Source of the DNA: Denitrobacterium detoxificans
GTDB lineage: Bacteria > Actinomycetota > Coriobacteriia > Coriobacteriales > Eggerthellaceae
Assembly (NCBI RefSeq): GCF_015062615.1
Contig: NZ_SUUH01000003.1
Span: 124,001-188,000, forward strand
DNA: 64,000 nt
Direction: 5' to 3'
Position numbers and translations under genes: made by a program. Each line of letters starts with the position of its first letter. The stretch's first letter is position 1. This document shows, piece by piece, positions 35,045-43,099 of this stretch. The notes beneath the pieces were generated by a model. It searched no databases. It was given only the letters and a program-made list of their open reading frames with translations, and was not told the DNA's origin.

Positions 35045-35914
35045 CTATTTGACCATGTTTGCCAGGTTCTCGATGAGGTCTTTCGCGCCCTGGACTGCGG
35101 CATCGAAGCCGTTTGCGGCGGCTTCTCCGAATGCCTGCCTAATCGAGTAGCCCAGGTTTTCGAACAGGTAGGGGTTGAACTGGATGACGTACACGAGCCC
35201 GAAGATGAGCAGGACCAGTATTACGATGAGCGCGATGCGGCCTGCGTACGACTTGCGCGCGGTGTTTTCCGAGGAGAACGTGCGTGCGTTCGTGGCGGGT
35301 TGCGCGTAGCCGTAGGCGTCGACCCCAATGGGCTCCATGACCTCCGTGCCGCTGCGCGTGACCGGGGTGGCGGCCGGTGCGCTCTGGGGCATGTTGGTGG
35401 TTGCCTGGGGCGTCATGCCACTTGTCCATCCTGCGGGACGTTCGCTGGCCCATTCGTCTTGTCCGAACGTGTCGGGGCGCGGCGCAGCGGGGATGTCGAA
35501 GCCGCTCAGGTCGGGTTCGCCTGGGTCTGCCTGGGAGAAGACGGAGGGGTTGGGCGGGGCCGCCGCGGCAAGGATCTGCGTCTTGTCGGCATCGACCATG
35601 CCCGTGGCGACGGCGTAAGACGGGTTGGGTGCGATGACGGCCGTTTCGTCGCGGTTGATTGAAGCGGGCTTGATGGGCGGGATGTGCGCCAGGCGAGATG
35701 CCTTTGCAACGGGGTCCATCATTTGCGTCGCCGCGGGAGCCATGGCTTCCTGGGTTCCCGCTTCCGAAAGCGGTTCGGGAATGTTCTCAATGCCGCTCCA
35801 TGCCGCCTGCGCCTCGAGTTCGGAGGGCGGGACGATTTCCTTTCCGCAGTTCATGCAGAAGCGCGCCCCTTCATCCAGGGGCGTACCGCAAGCGGGGCAG
35901 AAATGCGCGGCCAT
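35045..35914 (-). CDS. Zinc-ribbon protein with C-terminal membrane anchor
   Basis: About 289 residues. ATG 35914 has GGAGA a few bases upstream and is preferred to ATG 35956. The N-terminus is a zinc ribbon, HFCPACGTPLDEGARFCMNCG, two CxxC pairs. A long Pro/Ala/Ser-rich disordered linker follows (about 35-200), then one membrane helix, GRIALIVILVLLIFGLVYVI, and a short amphipathic tail. Such architecture is common in uncharacterised actinobacterial and firmicute proteins. The linker has many Thr and Gln residues near acidic patches but no known domain. No function can be assigned. It converges on the aminotransferase and is divergent from the nuclease gene, with 185 bases between. Confidence 0.8.
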   Translation of the reverse strand: MAAHFCPACGTPLDEGARFCMNCGKEIVPPSELEAQAAWSGIENIPEPLSEAGTQEAMAPAATQMMDPVAKASRLAHIPPIKPASINRDETAVIAPNPSYAVATGMVDADKTQILAAAAPPNPSVFSQADPGEPDLSGFDIPAAPRPDTFGQDEWASERPAGWTSGMTPQATTNMPQSAPAATPVTRSGTEVMEPIGVDAYGYAQPATNARTFSSENTARKSYAGRIALIVILVLLIFGLVYVIQFNPYLFENLGYSIRQAFGEAAANGFDAAVQGAKDLIENLANMVK

Positions 35915-36099
35915 GCGTTCTCCGTTTCGATTGGCGTGTCGGTCGTTGGTATACATGGCTTTCTATCTTACGTGCCATAACGGTTTCGGAAAAACTCTGT
36001 ACCGAATCGTCACGAACCGTGCGTCGCGTTTTCAAAACTATGGAGGCGTTTCTGCCTGGTATGATGGCTTTAGTGGTCATATGTACAGGGGGTACATTC

Positions 36100-37269
36100 A
36101 TGCATCGTATTCATGATGCGGCCGTGGCACGTGCTCTTTACGCGCGCGTGCTGGCTGCCGTTCTTGTTTTGTGTCTTTCGTTTGGCGGGGTGGCGTTTGC
36201 GGGATGCAGTAGCGCCGATTCGTCGAGTGGGTCTTCCGAATCGCAGCAGACGGTTGCTACGCAGTCTTCGGAATCGTCGTACTCTGCCGAGCAGGCGGAT
36301 CATTCCGCGCAAGCAGGCGAGCGCCTGGCCGTTCCCACCGAATGGGATGAAACCGCTTCGCCCGATTACTATCGTGTTGTTGGCTCTGCGGTCTGCGATT
36401 ACGCGGCGGAAGAGGGCGTGGCGACGTATCAGGGCCTCGATTCCCATTCGCGTGCTGGGGCCGTGTACGCCGTGGTCACGTATTCTATGATGGAGGCTGG
36501 CCTGGCGCGCGAGCGTTCCGACATGAGCTCGTTGCATCCTTCGGGATGGCAGGAGAACCGCCAAGTATCGATTCAAATGCCCAACGGCACGACGTATAAC
36601 GGCTATTTCTACAACCGCAGCCATCTGCTCGCGAAGTCGCTGGGTGGGGAAGAGACGCTCGAGAACCTCATTACGGGTACGCGAACCCAGAACGTGGGAG
36701 CCAACGACCAGACCTTCACGCCAGGAGGCATGGCGTACACCGAAACAAAGGCGCGGGATTGGCTGGAATCCCATCCCGAGGGAACGGTGTACTACGCGGC
36801 TACGCCCCTGTACGTGGGCGATGAGCTGGTAGCTCGTTCGGTCGTCGTGGACGTTCGCTCCTCGGATGGAAGCATCGACGAAGAGGTCGAAGTCTACAAC
36901 TGCGCAAAGGGGTATGTCATCGATTACGCCACGGGCGCGTATGCGTCCGATGGCTCTGCTCCCGACCCCGTTGCTAGTGAGGGACAGGAGTCGTCTTCCA
37001 GCTCAAGCGAAAGTGTCCAGCAGAATGGCGTTATCGAATCGAGTCCCCAACAAGAGCAATCTGCGCCCGTCGAATCGAGCGCCCAGCAGGAGCAGCCTGC
37101 GACTTCCGAAGCGCACGACTACGTCATGAATACCAACACGCACAAATTCCACTACCCAGATTGCTCGTCGGTGAAGAAGATGAGCGCCAAGAACAAGCAG
37201 GAAGTGCATTGCACGCGCGATGAGCTCATCGCGCAGGGTTACGAGCCGTGTAAGAACTGTCGACCCTAG
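36100..37269 (+). CDS. Secreted DNA/RNA non-specific endonuclease (EndA-like) lipoprotein
   Basis: About 389 residues. ATG 36100 is preceded by AGGGGG. A signal segment ends in the lipobox AFAGC, Cys36, so the protein is probably lipid-anchored outside the cell. After a Ser/Gln/Glu-rich linker comes the nuclease core with GYFYNRSHLLAKSLGG and the following ENLITGTRTQNVGANDQ. These correspond to the catalytic DRGH segment and the metal-binding Asn region of EndA-like nucleases, here written NRSH. A second Ser/Gln linker leads to YVMNTNTHKFHYPDCSSV and CKNCRP at the C-terminus, an Ada-like Cys-rich metal-binding tail. The likely role is extracellular DNA degradation or uptake (inference). Its stop shares a CTAG with the convergent rlmD gene. 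Confidence 0.85.
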   Translation: MHRIHDAAVARALYARVLAAVLVLCLSFGGVAFAGCSSADSSSGSSESQQTVATQSSESSYSAEQADHSAQAGERLAVPTEWDETASPDYYRVVGSAVCDYAAEEGVATYQGLDSHSRAGAVYAVVTYSMMEAGLARERSDMSSLHPSGWQENRQVSIQMPNGTTYNGYFYNRSHLLAKSLGGEETLENLITGTRTQNVGANDQTFTPGGMAYTETKARDWLESHPEGTVYYAATPLYVGDELVARSVVVDVRSSDGSIDEEVEVYNCAKGYVIDYATGAYASDGSAPDPVASEGQESSSSSSESVQQNGVIESSPQQEQSAPVESSAQQEQPATSEAHDYVMNTNTHKFHYPDCSSVKKMSAKNKQEVHCTRDELIAQGYEPCKNCRP

Positions 37270-38687
37270 GAAAGCTTGGCTTCTCGCTCTAGCAGAACCA
37301 CGTTCTCTACGTGATCGGTATGGGGGAACATGTCCACGGGGCGGATGCGCACTGGACGGTACCCGAACGTGCGTAGGTATTCCACGTCGCGCGCTTGCGT
37401 GGTGGGATTGCACGAGATGTAGACGATGCGGCCAGGCGAAAGCACGTTCACGGCGTCGAGGAAGTCTTCGCTGGCGCCTGCGCGCGGCGGGTCCATCATG
37501 AGGACGTCGATGGTGCGGTTCTGCGCGGCGCATTCCTTCATGAACGCGCCCGCGTCGGCGGTGACGAATTCAGCGTTCTTGATGCCGTTGTGCGCGGCGT
37601 TGGCACGTGCGTCGCGAATGGCGGAATCAACGCTGTCCACGCCAATGACCTGCGCGCGGCCGGAAGCGGCTGCGGCAATGAGCCCAATCGTTCCCGTTCC
37701 GCAGTATGCGTCGAGCACGGTAATGCTATCGTTTCGGCCGCTCTCGGCGCCGTCGTTTAGCCCTGCGAACTGTACGGCAGTGCGGTATAGGACTTCGGTC
37801 TGCTTGGAATTGACCTGGTAGAACGAATGCGAGGAAATGCGGAACGAAAGACCGCAGAGCGTGTCGATGATAAAGCCCGGGCCGTAGATGGTGTGCTCTT
37901 CCTGCCCCAGGATGACGTTCGTCTGGCGCAGGTTCACGTTCTGCACGATGGTGGTGACGGCGGGGCAGCGGCGCTTCAGTTCGCGCGCGAAGTTTTTCGC
38001 CCCGGGGAACTGCTTGCTGTTGGTGACGAGCGTGACCAGCACCTCGCCGCTTTCGTGGCCCACGCGCACGATGGCGTGGCGCATGAACCCCGTGCCGATG
38101 TCTTCGTTGTATGGCTCGATGCCGTACTTGCCCATGATGGCCTTGATGGCTGCAATGACCTTGCGGCCGATTTCGTTTTCGACGGCGCAAGTGTCTGCGG
38201 GGATGATGCGGTGCGAATGCGCGGCGTACATGCCGCAGAGAACCTCGTGGCGCCGCTCCTGTCCCCCTCGTCCGCCCTTCTGCGCGCGTCCAGGCGCAAA
38301 GGGCGAGGTGATCTTGTTGCGGTAGTGCAGGGGCTCGTCCATTCCGGCGATGGGGTCGAGCATGCACGATTCGTCGGCCAGGTCGCTGAACAGGTCGACG
38401 ATGCGCTTCTGCTTGTTCGCTAGTTGCTCTGCGTAGGGCACGTGGATGACCGAGCATGCGCCGCATTCGGCGGCAACGGGGCAGAGCTGCGACTTCGGGC
38501 CCTGCGCGTGCTTGCTATTACGCGCTTTGCTCACGGGCTTCTTGCCCGTCTTCACCTGAGTGTTGGCTTTGGCGTGGCGCGTTTGCTTTTCGCTGCGCTT
38601 CTTGTCGCCCTTTGCGGGGGCGGGGGAGTGCTTGCGATGGGATTGCTTGTGTTCGTGTTTCGCGTTCATGCGGCTATTGTGGCACAT
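37266..38687 (-). CDS. rlmD: 23S rRNA (uracil-C5)-methyltransferase RlmD/RumA-type
   Basis: About 473 residues from ATG 38687; ATG 38669 is an equal alternative because neither has a clear ribosome-binding site. An unusual Lys/His-rich N-terminal tail of about 70 residues precedes the iron-sulfur region CPVAAECGACSVIHVPY, whose three Cys plus the later ADTCAVEN Cys match the 4Fe-4S ligands of RumA. The SAM-binding motif is VLDAYCGTGTIGLIAAA. MMDPPRAGASEDFLDAV and YISCNPTTQARDVEYL hold the catalytic Cys and base. It methylates uracil C5 in 23S rRNA (U1939 in E. coli, or a nearby site), but tRNA methylation by the same family cannot be excluded. The basic tail may help RNA binding. Confidence 0.88.
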   Translation of the reverse strand: MCHNSRMNAKHEHKQSHRKHSPAPAKGDKKRSEKQTRHAKANTQVKTGKKPVSKARNSKHAQGPKSQLCPVAAECGACSVIHVPYAEQLANKQKRIVDLFSDLADESCMLDPIAGMDEPLHYRNKITSPFAPGRAQKGGRGGQERRHEVLCGMYAAHSHRIIPADTCAVENEIGRKVIAAIKAIMGKYGIEPYNEDIGTGFMRHAIVRVGHESGEVLVTLVTNSKQFPGAKNFARELKRRCPAVTTIVQNVNLRQTNVILGQEEHTIYGPGFIIDTLCGLSFRISSHSFYQVNSKQTEVLYRTAVQFAGLNDGAESGRNDSITVLDAYCGTGTIGLIAAAASGRAQVIGVDSVDSAIRDARANAAHNGIKNAEFVTADAGAFMKECAAQNRTIDVLMMDPPRAGASEDFLDAVNVLSPGRIVYISCNPTTQARDVEYLRTFGYRPVRIRPVDMFPHTDHVENVVLLEREAKLS

Positions 38688-38715
38688 TTTGCGCGGGCAC
38701 GTTCGGGGCCCATAG

Positions 38716-39486
38716 TTATTGCAGGAAGATGGAGCGAAGCGTGTCCTCTTCAGCCAGGCCTACGCCGCACACGTCTTCCAGGAAGCCGGCAAAGTCGCCG
38801 AAGTTCTTGTCGATTGCCTCTATTGCGGCGGCTATGTGCTCGTAACGCGCTTCGAGCAGGGGGCCCATGCGGTGCGTCATGCTGGGTTCAACGCCTCGGT
38901 CGCGTGCGTCCTGCAGGATTTTCGCGCGATAATCCGCCAGACCGGAATTCGAATCCATGTAATCGGCCAGCACCGTTTCCTCGGGGATGCCCAGCGCCAG
39001 CAGCACCACGGCCGCCACGACGCCCGTGCGGTCCTTCCCGTTCGTGCAATGCCACAGGACGGCTTGGTCGCCCGCTTCCAGTAGGACCTGGAAGATCTGA
39101 TGCCAGCGCGGCGCCATGGCGGGGCTTACCATCTTGCGGTAGAGCGCACATGCGTCGTACAGGTCGGGGCTCCAGGTGCCGCGTAGAAGCTCCTGCCAAT
39201 TGTAATCTTCCAGCGTGATGCTCAGCGCGCTTACTGGCATGAGGGGCACTTCCAGGTGCGTGACACCGGGTAGATCGGGGTCGGGATCGCTGTTTCGTTC
39301 CAGCCCCGTACGCAGGTCAATGACCGTTCCCACGTTATAGTAGCCGGCAAGCAGGGCTCGTTCGTTCGCATCAGTGGCGCCCAGCGCGGCGCAACGGTAG
39401 AGCTTGCGCGGCTTGATGATATAGCCGTCGCTCGTGGCCATTCCGCCTAGATCGCGGAAGTTCATTATGTGCGGTAAGTCTCTCAT
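38716..39486 (-). CDS. Protein tyrosine/serine phosphatase (Y_phosphatase3 family)
   Basis: About 256 residues. The N-terminal NFRDLGGM and YRCAALGATDANERALL are characteristic of this bacterial phosphatase family. The catalytic P-loop is HCTNGKDRTGVVA, with the nucleophilic Cys and invariant Arg. The general acid probably lies in the SPDLYDACALY region. Relatives such as Listeria LipA and Mycobacterium PtpB dephosphorylate proteins or phosphoinositides, but no signal peptide is present, so it is likely cytosolic. The substrate is unknown. It lies 29 bases downstream of rlmD's start on the same strand, so it is read before rlmD and probably co-transcribed. The start codon choice (ATG 39486) is uncertain. 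Confidence 0.85.
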   Translation of the reverse strand: MRDLPHIMNFRDLGGMATSDGYIIKPRKLYRCAALGATDANERALLAGYYNVGTVIDLRTGLERNSDPDPDLPGVTHLEVPLMPVSALSITLEDYNWQELLRGTWSPDLYDACALYRKMVSPAMAPRWHQIFQVLLEAGDQAVLWHCTNGKDRTGVVAAVVLLALGIPEETVLADYMDSNSGLADYRAKILQDARDRGVEPSMTHRMGPLLEARYEHIAAAIEAIDKNFGDFAGFLEDVCGVGLAEEDTLRSIFLQ

Positions 39487-39504
39487 ATGCTAGTGCAATA
39501 CTAC

Positions 39505-39560
39505 CACATTTGACCAGTTAGGGCGCACATTTGCCGCTTCCTTTTTCTGCTGAAAATGTG
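39505..39560. repeat. Three CACATTT half-sites in the phosphatase/cysK control region
   Basis: CACATTTG occurs at 39505-39512 and 39526-39533, 21 bases apart (two helical turns). The reverse complement AAATGTG is at 39554-39560, ending exactly where the likely cysK -35 box starts. This pattern suggests a regulator-binding array controlling cysK, the divergent phosphatase gene, or both. Confidence 0.45.
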
Positions 39561-39589
39561 TTCCCATCTAATCTTCACAGCAGTATGAT
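39561..39589 (+). promoter_or_regulatory. Putative sigma-70-type promoter of cysK
   Basis: TTCCCA at 39561-39566 and TATGAT at 39584-39589 are separated by 17 bases. Each hexamer matches four or more consensus positions. Confidence 0.55.
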
Positions 39590-39624
39590 GGGTCCAATAT
39601 GTTTGCCTGGGAAAGGGGGCTGCT

Positions 39625-40578
39625 ATGCAGGGAACCAGCGAACTAACACACGCCATTGGGCGTACTCCGCTCATTCTGCTTCGTAGCTTTTCCGAGCAAG
39701 TAGGGGCTCGGGTGCTTGTGAAGTACGAGGCGGCGAACCCGGGTGCGTCGCTGAAGGATCGCGCCGCACTGTGTATGATCAATCGTGCAGAACGCGAGGG
39801 CATCATCGCCCCTTCTCGTAGCGTTCTCATTGAACCCACCAGCGGCAACACGGGCGTTGCCATCGCCATGATCGGTGCCGTGCGCGGTTATCGCGTCATT
39901 CTGGTCATGCCCGAATCCATGAGCGTGGAACGCCGCAAGCTTGCGGCCGCCTATGGTGCGGAAGTGGTCCTTACGCCTGCCGAGCTGGGAATGCAGGGCT
40001 CCGTTGCCAAGGCAGAAGAGCTGCGTGATACGTTCCACTCTGGCTGGATCGTGGGGCAGTTCACCAATCCGAACAACCCATTGGCTCACGAGCGCACTAC
40101 GGCTCCTGAAATCTTCGAGCAGCTGGGCTTCGACCCCGACTACGTGCTCGCGGGCGTGGGCACGGGCGGAACCATCTCCGGCTGCGCGCATTATTTCGCG
40201 GGCAAGCATGCCCGCACGAAGTGCTATGCCGTGGAACCAGCGGAAAGCCCCATCATCTCGCAGGCGCTTGCCGGGGAAGAGCTCACGCCGCATGCCCATG
40301 GCATTCAGGGCATTGGTGCCAACTTCATTCCCGAAACGCTCGATCTGGGGGCCTTGGCGGGTGCGCTTCAGGTTCCCACCGAAGACGCCATCGAGGCCGC
40401 CCGCAGTACCGCGCGCGACGAAGGCCTGCTCGTAGGCATTTCCACGGGTGCGAACCTGGCCGCCGTGCTCGAGCTCATCGAAAACGATCGCGAGGCTCGT
40501 GGTTCCACCATCGTCACGTTTGCGGTCGACACGGGCGAGCGCTATCTGTCTACCGACCTGTTCCACGGGTTGGGGTAG
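39625..40578 (+). CDS. cysK: Cysteine synthase (O-acetylserine sulfhydrylase)
   Basis: About 317 residues from ATG 39625, with an AAAGGGGG ribosome-binding sequence. It makes cysteine from O-acetylserine and sulfide. VKYEAANPGASLKDRAALCM contains the Schiff-base lysine K44. IEPTSGNTGVAIAMIG binds the substrate carboxylate, and GVGTGGTISGCAHYF binds the cofactor phosphate. The closing motif is LVGISTGANLAAVLEL. Length and motifs fit CysK rather than cystathionine beta-synthase. No cysE is adjacent. An array of CACATTT half-sites and a fair promoter precede it. The next gene, tilS, starts five bases after its stop, so cysK heads the cysK-tilS-maf run and probably drives it. Confidence 0.93.
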   Translation: MQGTSELTHAIGRTPLILLRSFSEQVGARVLVKYEAANPGASLKDRAALCMINRAEREGIIAPSRSVLIEPTSGNTGVAIAMIGAVRGYRVILVMPESMSVERRKLAAAYGAEVVLTPAELGMQGSVAKAEELRDTFHSGWIVGQFTNPNNPLAHERTTAPEIFEQLGFDPDYVLAGVGTGGTISGCAHYFAGKHARTKCYAVEPAESPIISQALAGEELTPHAHGIQGIGANFIPETLDLGALAGALQVPTEDAIEAARSTARDEGLLVGISTGANLAAVLELIENDREARGSTIVTFAVDTGERYLSTDLFHGLG

Positions 40579-40583
40579 TTCGC

Positions 40584-41711
40584 GTGTCCGCGTCAAAGGA
40601 AACCACGCAGGTTCGCTTCGCGCGCACCATTCAGGAAAAGGGGCTTGCTGGCCCCGATACTCCCGTGTTGCTCATGGTGTCGGGTGGCTCCGATTCCACG
40701 TCGCTTGCGTACCTGGCGGCCGATCTGCATCGCCAAGGGGGTTTGGGCCAGCTTGCCATCTTGCACGTGAACCACAATCTTCGCGGCGAGGCATCCGACG
40801 GTGATGCGGAGTTCGTGCGGTCCCTGGCTGGCGCCCTTCGCATTCCGCTATTTATGGTGCAGGTCGACATTCCCCGCTTGGTGCAGATGACGGGTGACAA
40901 CTTGGAAGCCGTCGCTCGTCAGGAACGCTATCAGGCCGCCAACGAGGCTCTGGAAAGCCTGTGCCTTCATGTGGGAGCGCCGCTTTCCGAGGGGCGTATC
41001 TTTACGGCGCATACGCAAGACGACCGCGTCGAGAACTTCTATATGCGCTCCATCGTGGGAACGGGGCCGGGCGGGTTCCGCTCCATGCGCTATCGCAATG
41101 GTTCCATCGTGCGTCCCTGCCTCGATGTCTCGCGCGACGATCTGCGTGCCTACCTGGGCATGCGCGAGCTTGATTCCGCCGAGGATGAAAGCGTCGTCCT
41201 GGTGCGCGACTCGCAGGGCAACCTGTGGCGCGAGGACGCCACCAACGCGCACACCGATCGCTTTCGCGCGTACGTGCGCCACAAGATCGTACCCGCTGCC
41301 AAGGAGCGCAATCCGCGCCTACTCGACACGCTGTGCCGTTCCATGAACCTCATCGCCGACGAAGACGACATGCTCGAAGGCATGGCGCTCGAGCTGCAGA
41401 ATCGCTACGTTTCCTGGCTCAGCGAATCGTCCGAGCCGCGTTATTCCGAGGGCTGCCTGCTGGACCCCGGTATGGCGATTCAGCCGAAACCCCTGGTTAG
41501 GCGTTGCGTTACAAACGTCCTGCAGCTTATGCTGGGCGACGAGGTCCGCGTGGAATCCGCCTCCGTTCAGGCGGTGGTCCAGGCGTATGATGGCCAGGCC
41601 CCGGTGTCGGGGTATACCGCCAACATACAGGGTGACCTCGCCGTTTCCGCAAACAAGCGGGGTGTACGCATCGAGCCAATGAGCGCGTTTCGCGCGCGCA
41701 GGAAGAGGTAG
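40584..41711 (+). CDS. tilS: tRNA(Ile)-lysidine synthase
   Basis: About 375 residues from GTG 40584, with GGGGT seven bases upstream. It attaches lysine to C34 of the tRNA-Ile that reads AUA, an essential step. VLLMVSGGSDSTSLAYLAAD is the PP-loop ATP-binding motif. ILHVNHNLRGEASDGDAEFV and FTAHTQDDRVENFYMRSI are the other conserved N-terminal segments; the second is slightly altered from the common AHHxDDQxET form (AHTQDDRVEN). GNLWREDATNAHTDRFRAYVRHKI contains the usual DxSN-type region. The C-terminal domain is shorter than in E. coli TilS but similar to many actinobacterial ones. It lies in the common tilS-hpt-ftsH order, with maf inserted. Confidence 0.92.
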   Translation: MSASKETTQVRFARTIQEKGLAGPDTPVLLMVSGGSDSTSLAYLAADLHRQGGLGQLAILHVNHNLRGEASDGDAEFVRSLAGALRIPLFMVQVDIPRLVQMTGDNLEAVARQERYQAANEALESLCLHVGAPLSEGRIFTAHTQDDRVENFYMRSIVGTGPGGFRSMRYRNGSIVRPCLDVSRDDLRAYLGMRELDSAEDESVVLVRDSQGNLWREDATNAHTDRFRAYVRHKIVPAAKERNPRLLDTLCRSMNLIADEDDMLEGMALELQNRYVSWLSESSEPRYSEGCLLDPGMAIQPKPLVRRCVTNVLQLMLGDEVRVESASVQAVVQAYDGQAPVSGYTANIQGDLAVSANKRGVRIEPMSAFRARRKR

Positions 41712-41713
41712 TA

Positions 41714-42328
41714 GTGGAAATCGTTCTTGCTTCGGGAAGTCCTCGTCGTCGCGAGATCCTGAAGAAGGCGGGCGTAACGTTTCGCGTAATCCCCAGCGAG
41801 GCAACCGAAGAGCTCACCGAATCCGAGCTCGCCGACCCGTCGAAGGCGGCTCGTACGCTTGCCGACCGCAAGGCCGGTTCTGTGGTTCAGCTGCTTCTGG
41901 CGGTTCCGCGTCCGCTCAACCAGCCCGTGGCCGTCATTGGCGCCGATACCATGGTCGTGAAGGATGGCCAAATCTTCGGCAAGCCCCGCTCGCTTGAAGA
42001 GGGTACCCACATGCTGCAGCAGCTTCAGGGTGTGACGCACCAGGTCATTACAGGTGTCTCCGTATGGATGCTCGGTCCCGACGAAGAGGGCCATGTGTCC
42101 ATTGCACGCCGTGCGTTTTCCGAGACCAGCGAAGTCACGTTCAAGCCGCTCTCCAGTCAGGAAATTGCCGATTACCTGGCTTGCGGCGAAAGTTTCGACA
42201 AGGCGGGCGCCTATGCCATACAGGGCGAGGGGGCCAAGCTCGTTGCCGGCTACGAAGGCGATTACGACAATATCGTGGGGCTTCCGGTTGCCACGTTGCT
42301 GCACCTTGTTCCCGCGCTTGCCGAATAG
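41714..42328 (+). CDS. maf: Maf-family nucleoside triphosphate pyrophosphatase
   Basis: About 204 residues from GTG 41714; GAGGT is six bases upstream, inside the end of tilS. EIVLASGSPRRREILKKAG is the Maf N-terminal motif. VAVIGADTMVVKDGQIFGKPR supplies the catalytic Asp and the base-contacting Lys, and SFDKAGAYAIQGEGAKLVAGYEGDYDN the second conserved block. Maf proteins hydrolyse dTTP/UTP or modified nucleotides to monophosphates, and overproduction blocks septation in Bacillus. Here it is inserted between tilS and hpt, an order I do not recall as usual. The ribosome-binding sequence and the short gap indicate co-transcription with tilS. A 171-base gap follows before hpt. Confidence 0.92.
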   Translation: MEIVLASGSPRRREILKKAGVTFRVIPSEATEELTESELADPSKAARTLADRKAGSVVQLLLAVPRPLNQPVAVIGADTMVVKDGQIFGKPRSLEEGTHMLQQLQGVTHQVITGVSVWMLGPDEEGHVSIARRAFSETSEVTFKPLSSQEIADYLACGESFDKAGAYAIQGEGAKLVAGYEGDYDNIVGLPVATLLHLVPALAE

Positions 42329-42427
42329 CGTTTAGCCGCAGGTCCGCTACGTGGCGTGTCCAGCGTGTAAATAACGTGCTCAATAACGCGCCGTTACCTG
42401 TTTGTCGAGTTAGGGGCTAGGGGGATT

Positions 42428-42483
42428 TGCTACACTCAGAAACCGAGTGTAGTTTGTGGCGCCATGCGCTCCTGCTCATGGCG
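42428..42483 (+). promoter_or_regulatory. hpt promoter/leader with two inverted repeats
   Basis: TGCTACACT at 42428-42436 fits an extended -10 promoter. It overlaps a perfect inverted repeat, CTACACTC at 42430-42437 with GAGTGTAG at 42445-42452, which would place an operator on the promoter. A second inverted repeat, CGCCATG at 42460-42466 with CATGGCG at 42477-42483, lies in the leader just before the hpt ribosome-binding site at 42491-42497. Confidence 0.45.
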
Positions 42484-42499
42484 TAATCAGGAAGAGGTA

Positions 42500-43060
42500 A
42501 TGGCTTTGTCGTTCCAGGATATCCATGAAGATGTAGACCGCATTCTGTTCACGGAAGAGGATCTGCATAATCGAATTTGCGAGATGGGTCGCCAGATTAC
42601 CGCCGACCACGAAGGCGAGAGCCTGCTTGTCATTTCGGTGCTGCGTGGCGCCGCCATTTTCATGGCCGATCTGGTCCGCGAAATCGAGCTTCCCCTCGAA
42701 ATGGATTACATGGCCATTTCCAGCTACGGTAACGGCGTGAAGAGCTCCGGTATCGTACGCATCTTGAAGGATCTCACCTCTTCGGTGGAAGGCCGTCACG
42801 TGCTCATCGCCGAAGACATCCTCGATAGCGGCCTTACGCTCAGCTACCTCATCCGTAATCTGCAGGCGCGCAACCCAGCTTCCATCGAGGTTGCCACGTT
42901 GCTGCGCAAGAAGACGCTCCAGCAGGCGAAGATCGACTGCCGTTACGTGGGCTTCGAATGCCCCGATGAGTTCATCGTCGGCTACGGCCTCGACTACGCC
43001 GAACGCTATCGCAACCTGCCCTACATCGGCGTTCTGAAGAAGAGCGTTTACGAGAAATAG
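42500..43060 (+). CDS. hpt: Hypoxanthine-guanine phosphoribosyltransferase
   Basis: About 186 residues. ATG 42500 follows AGGAAGAGGT. It salvages hypoxanthine or guanine to IMP or GMP. The PRPP-binding motif is VLIAEDILDSGLTLSYLI, with the ED-x-x-D-S-G-x-T pattern. SVLRGAAIFMADLVREIELP is the first conserved loop and MAISSYGNG the flexible loop. VGFECPDEFIVGYGLDYAERYRNLPYIGVL is the base-binding C-terminal region, in which an aromatic residue and Asp contact the purine. It lies between maf and ftsH, 39 bases before ftsH. The tilS-hpt-ftsH order is conserved widely in Gram-positive bacteria. Confidence 0.94.
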   Translation: MALSFQDIHEDVDRILFTEEDLHNRICEMGRQITADHEGESLLVISVLRGAAIFMADLVREIELPLEMDYMAISSYGNGVKSSGIVRILKDLTSSVEGRHVLIAEDILDSGLTLSYLIRNLQARNPASIEVATLLRKKTLQQAKIDCRYVGFECPDEFIVGYGLDYAERYRNLPYIGVLKKSVYEK

Positions 43061-43099
43061 CCCGAACTTCCATTCGGACAGCAAGGAAGTACATACCAC

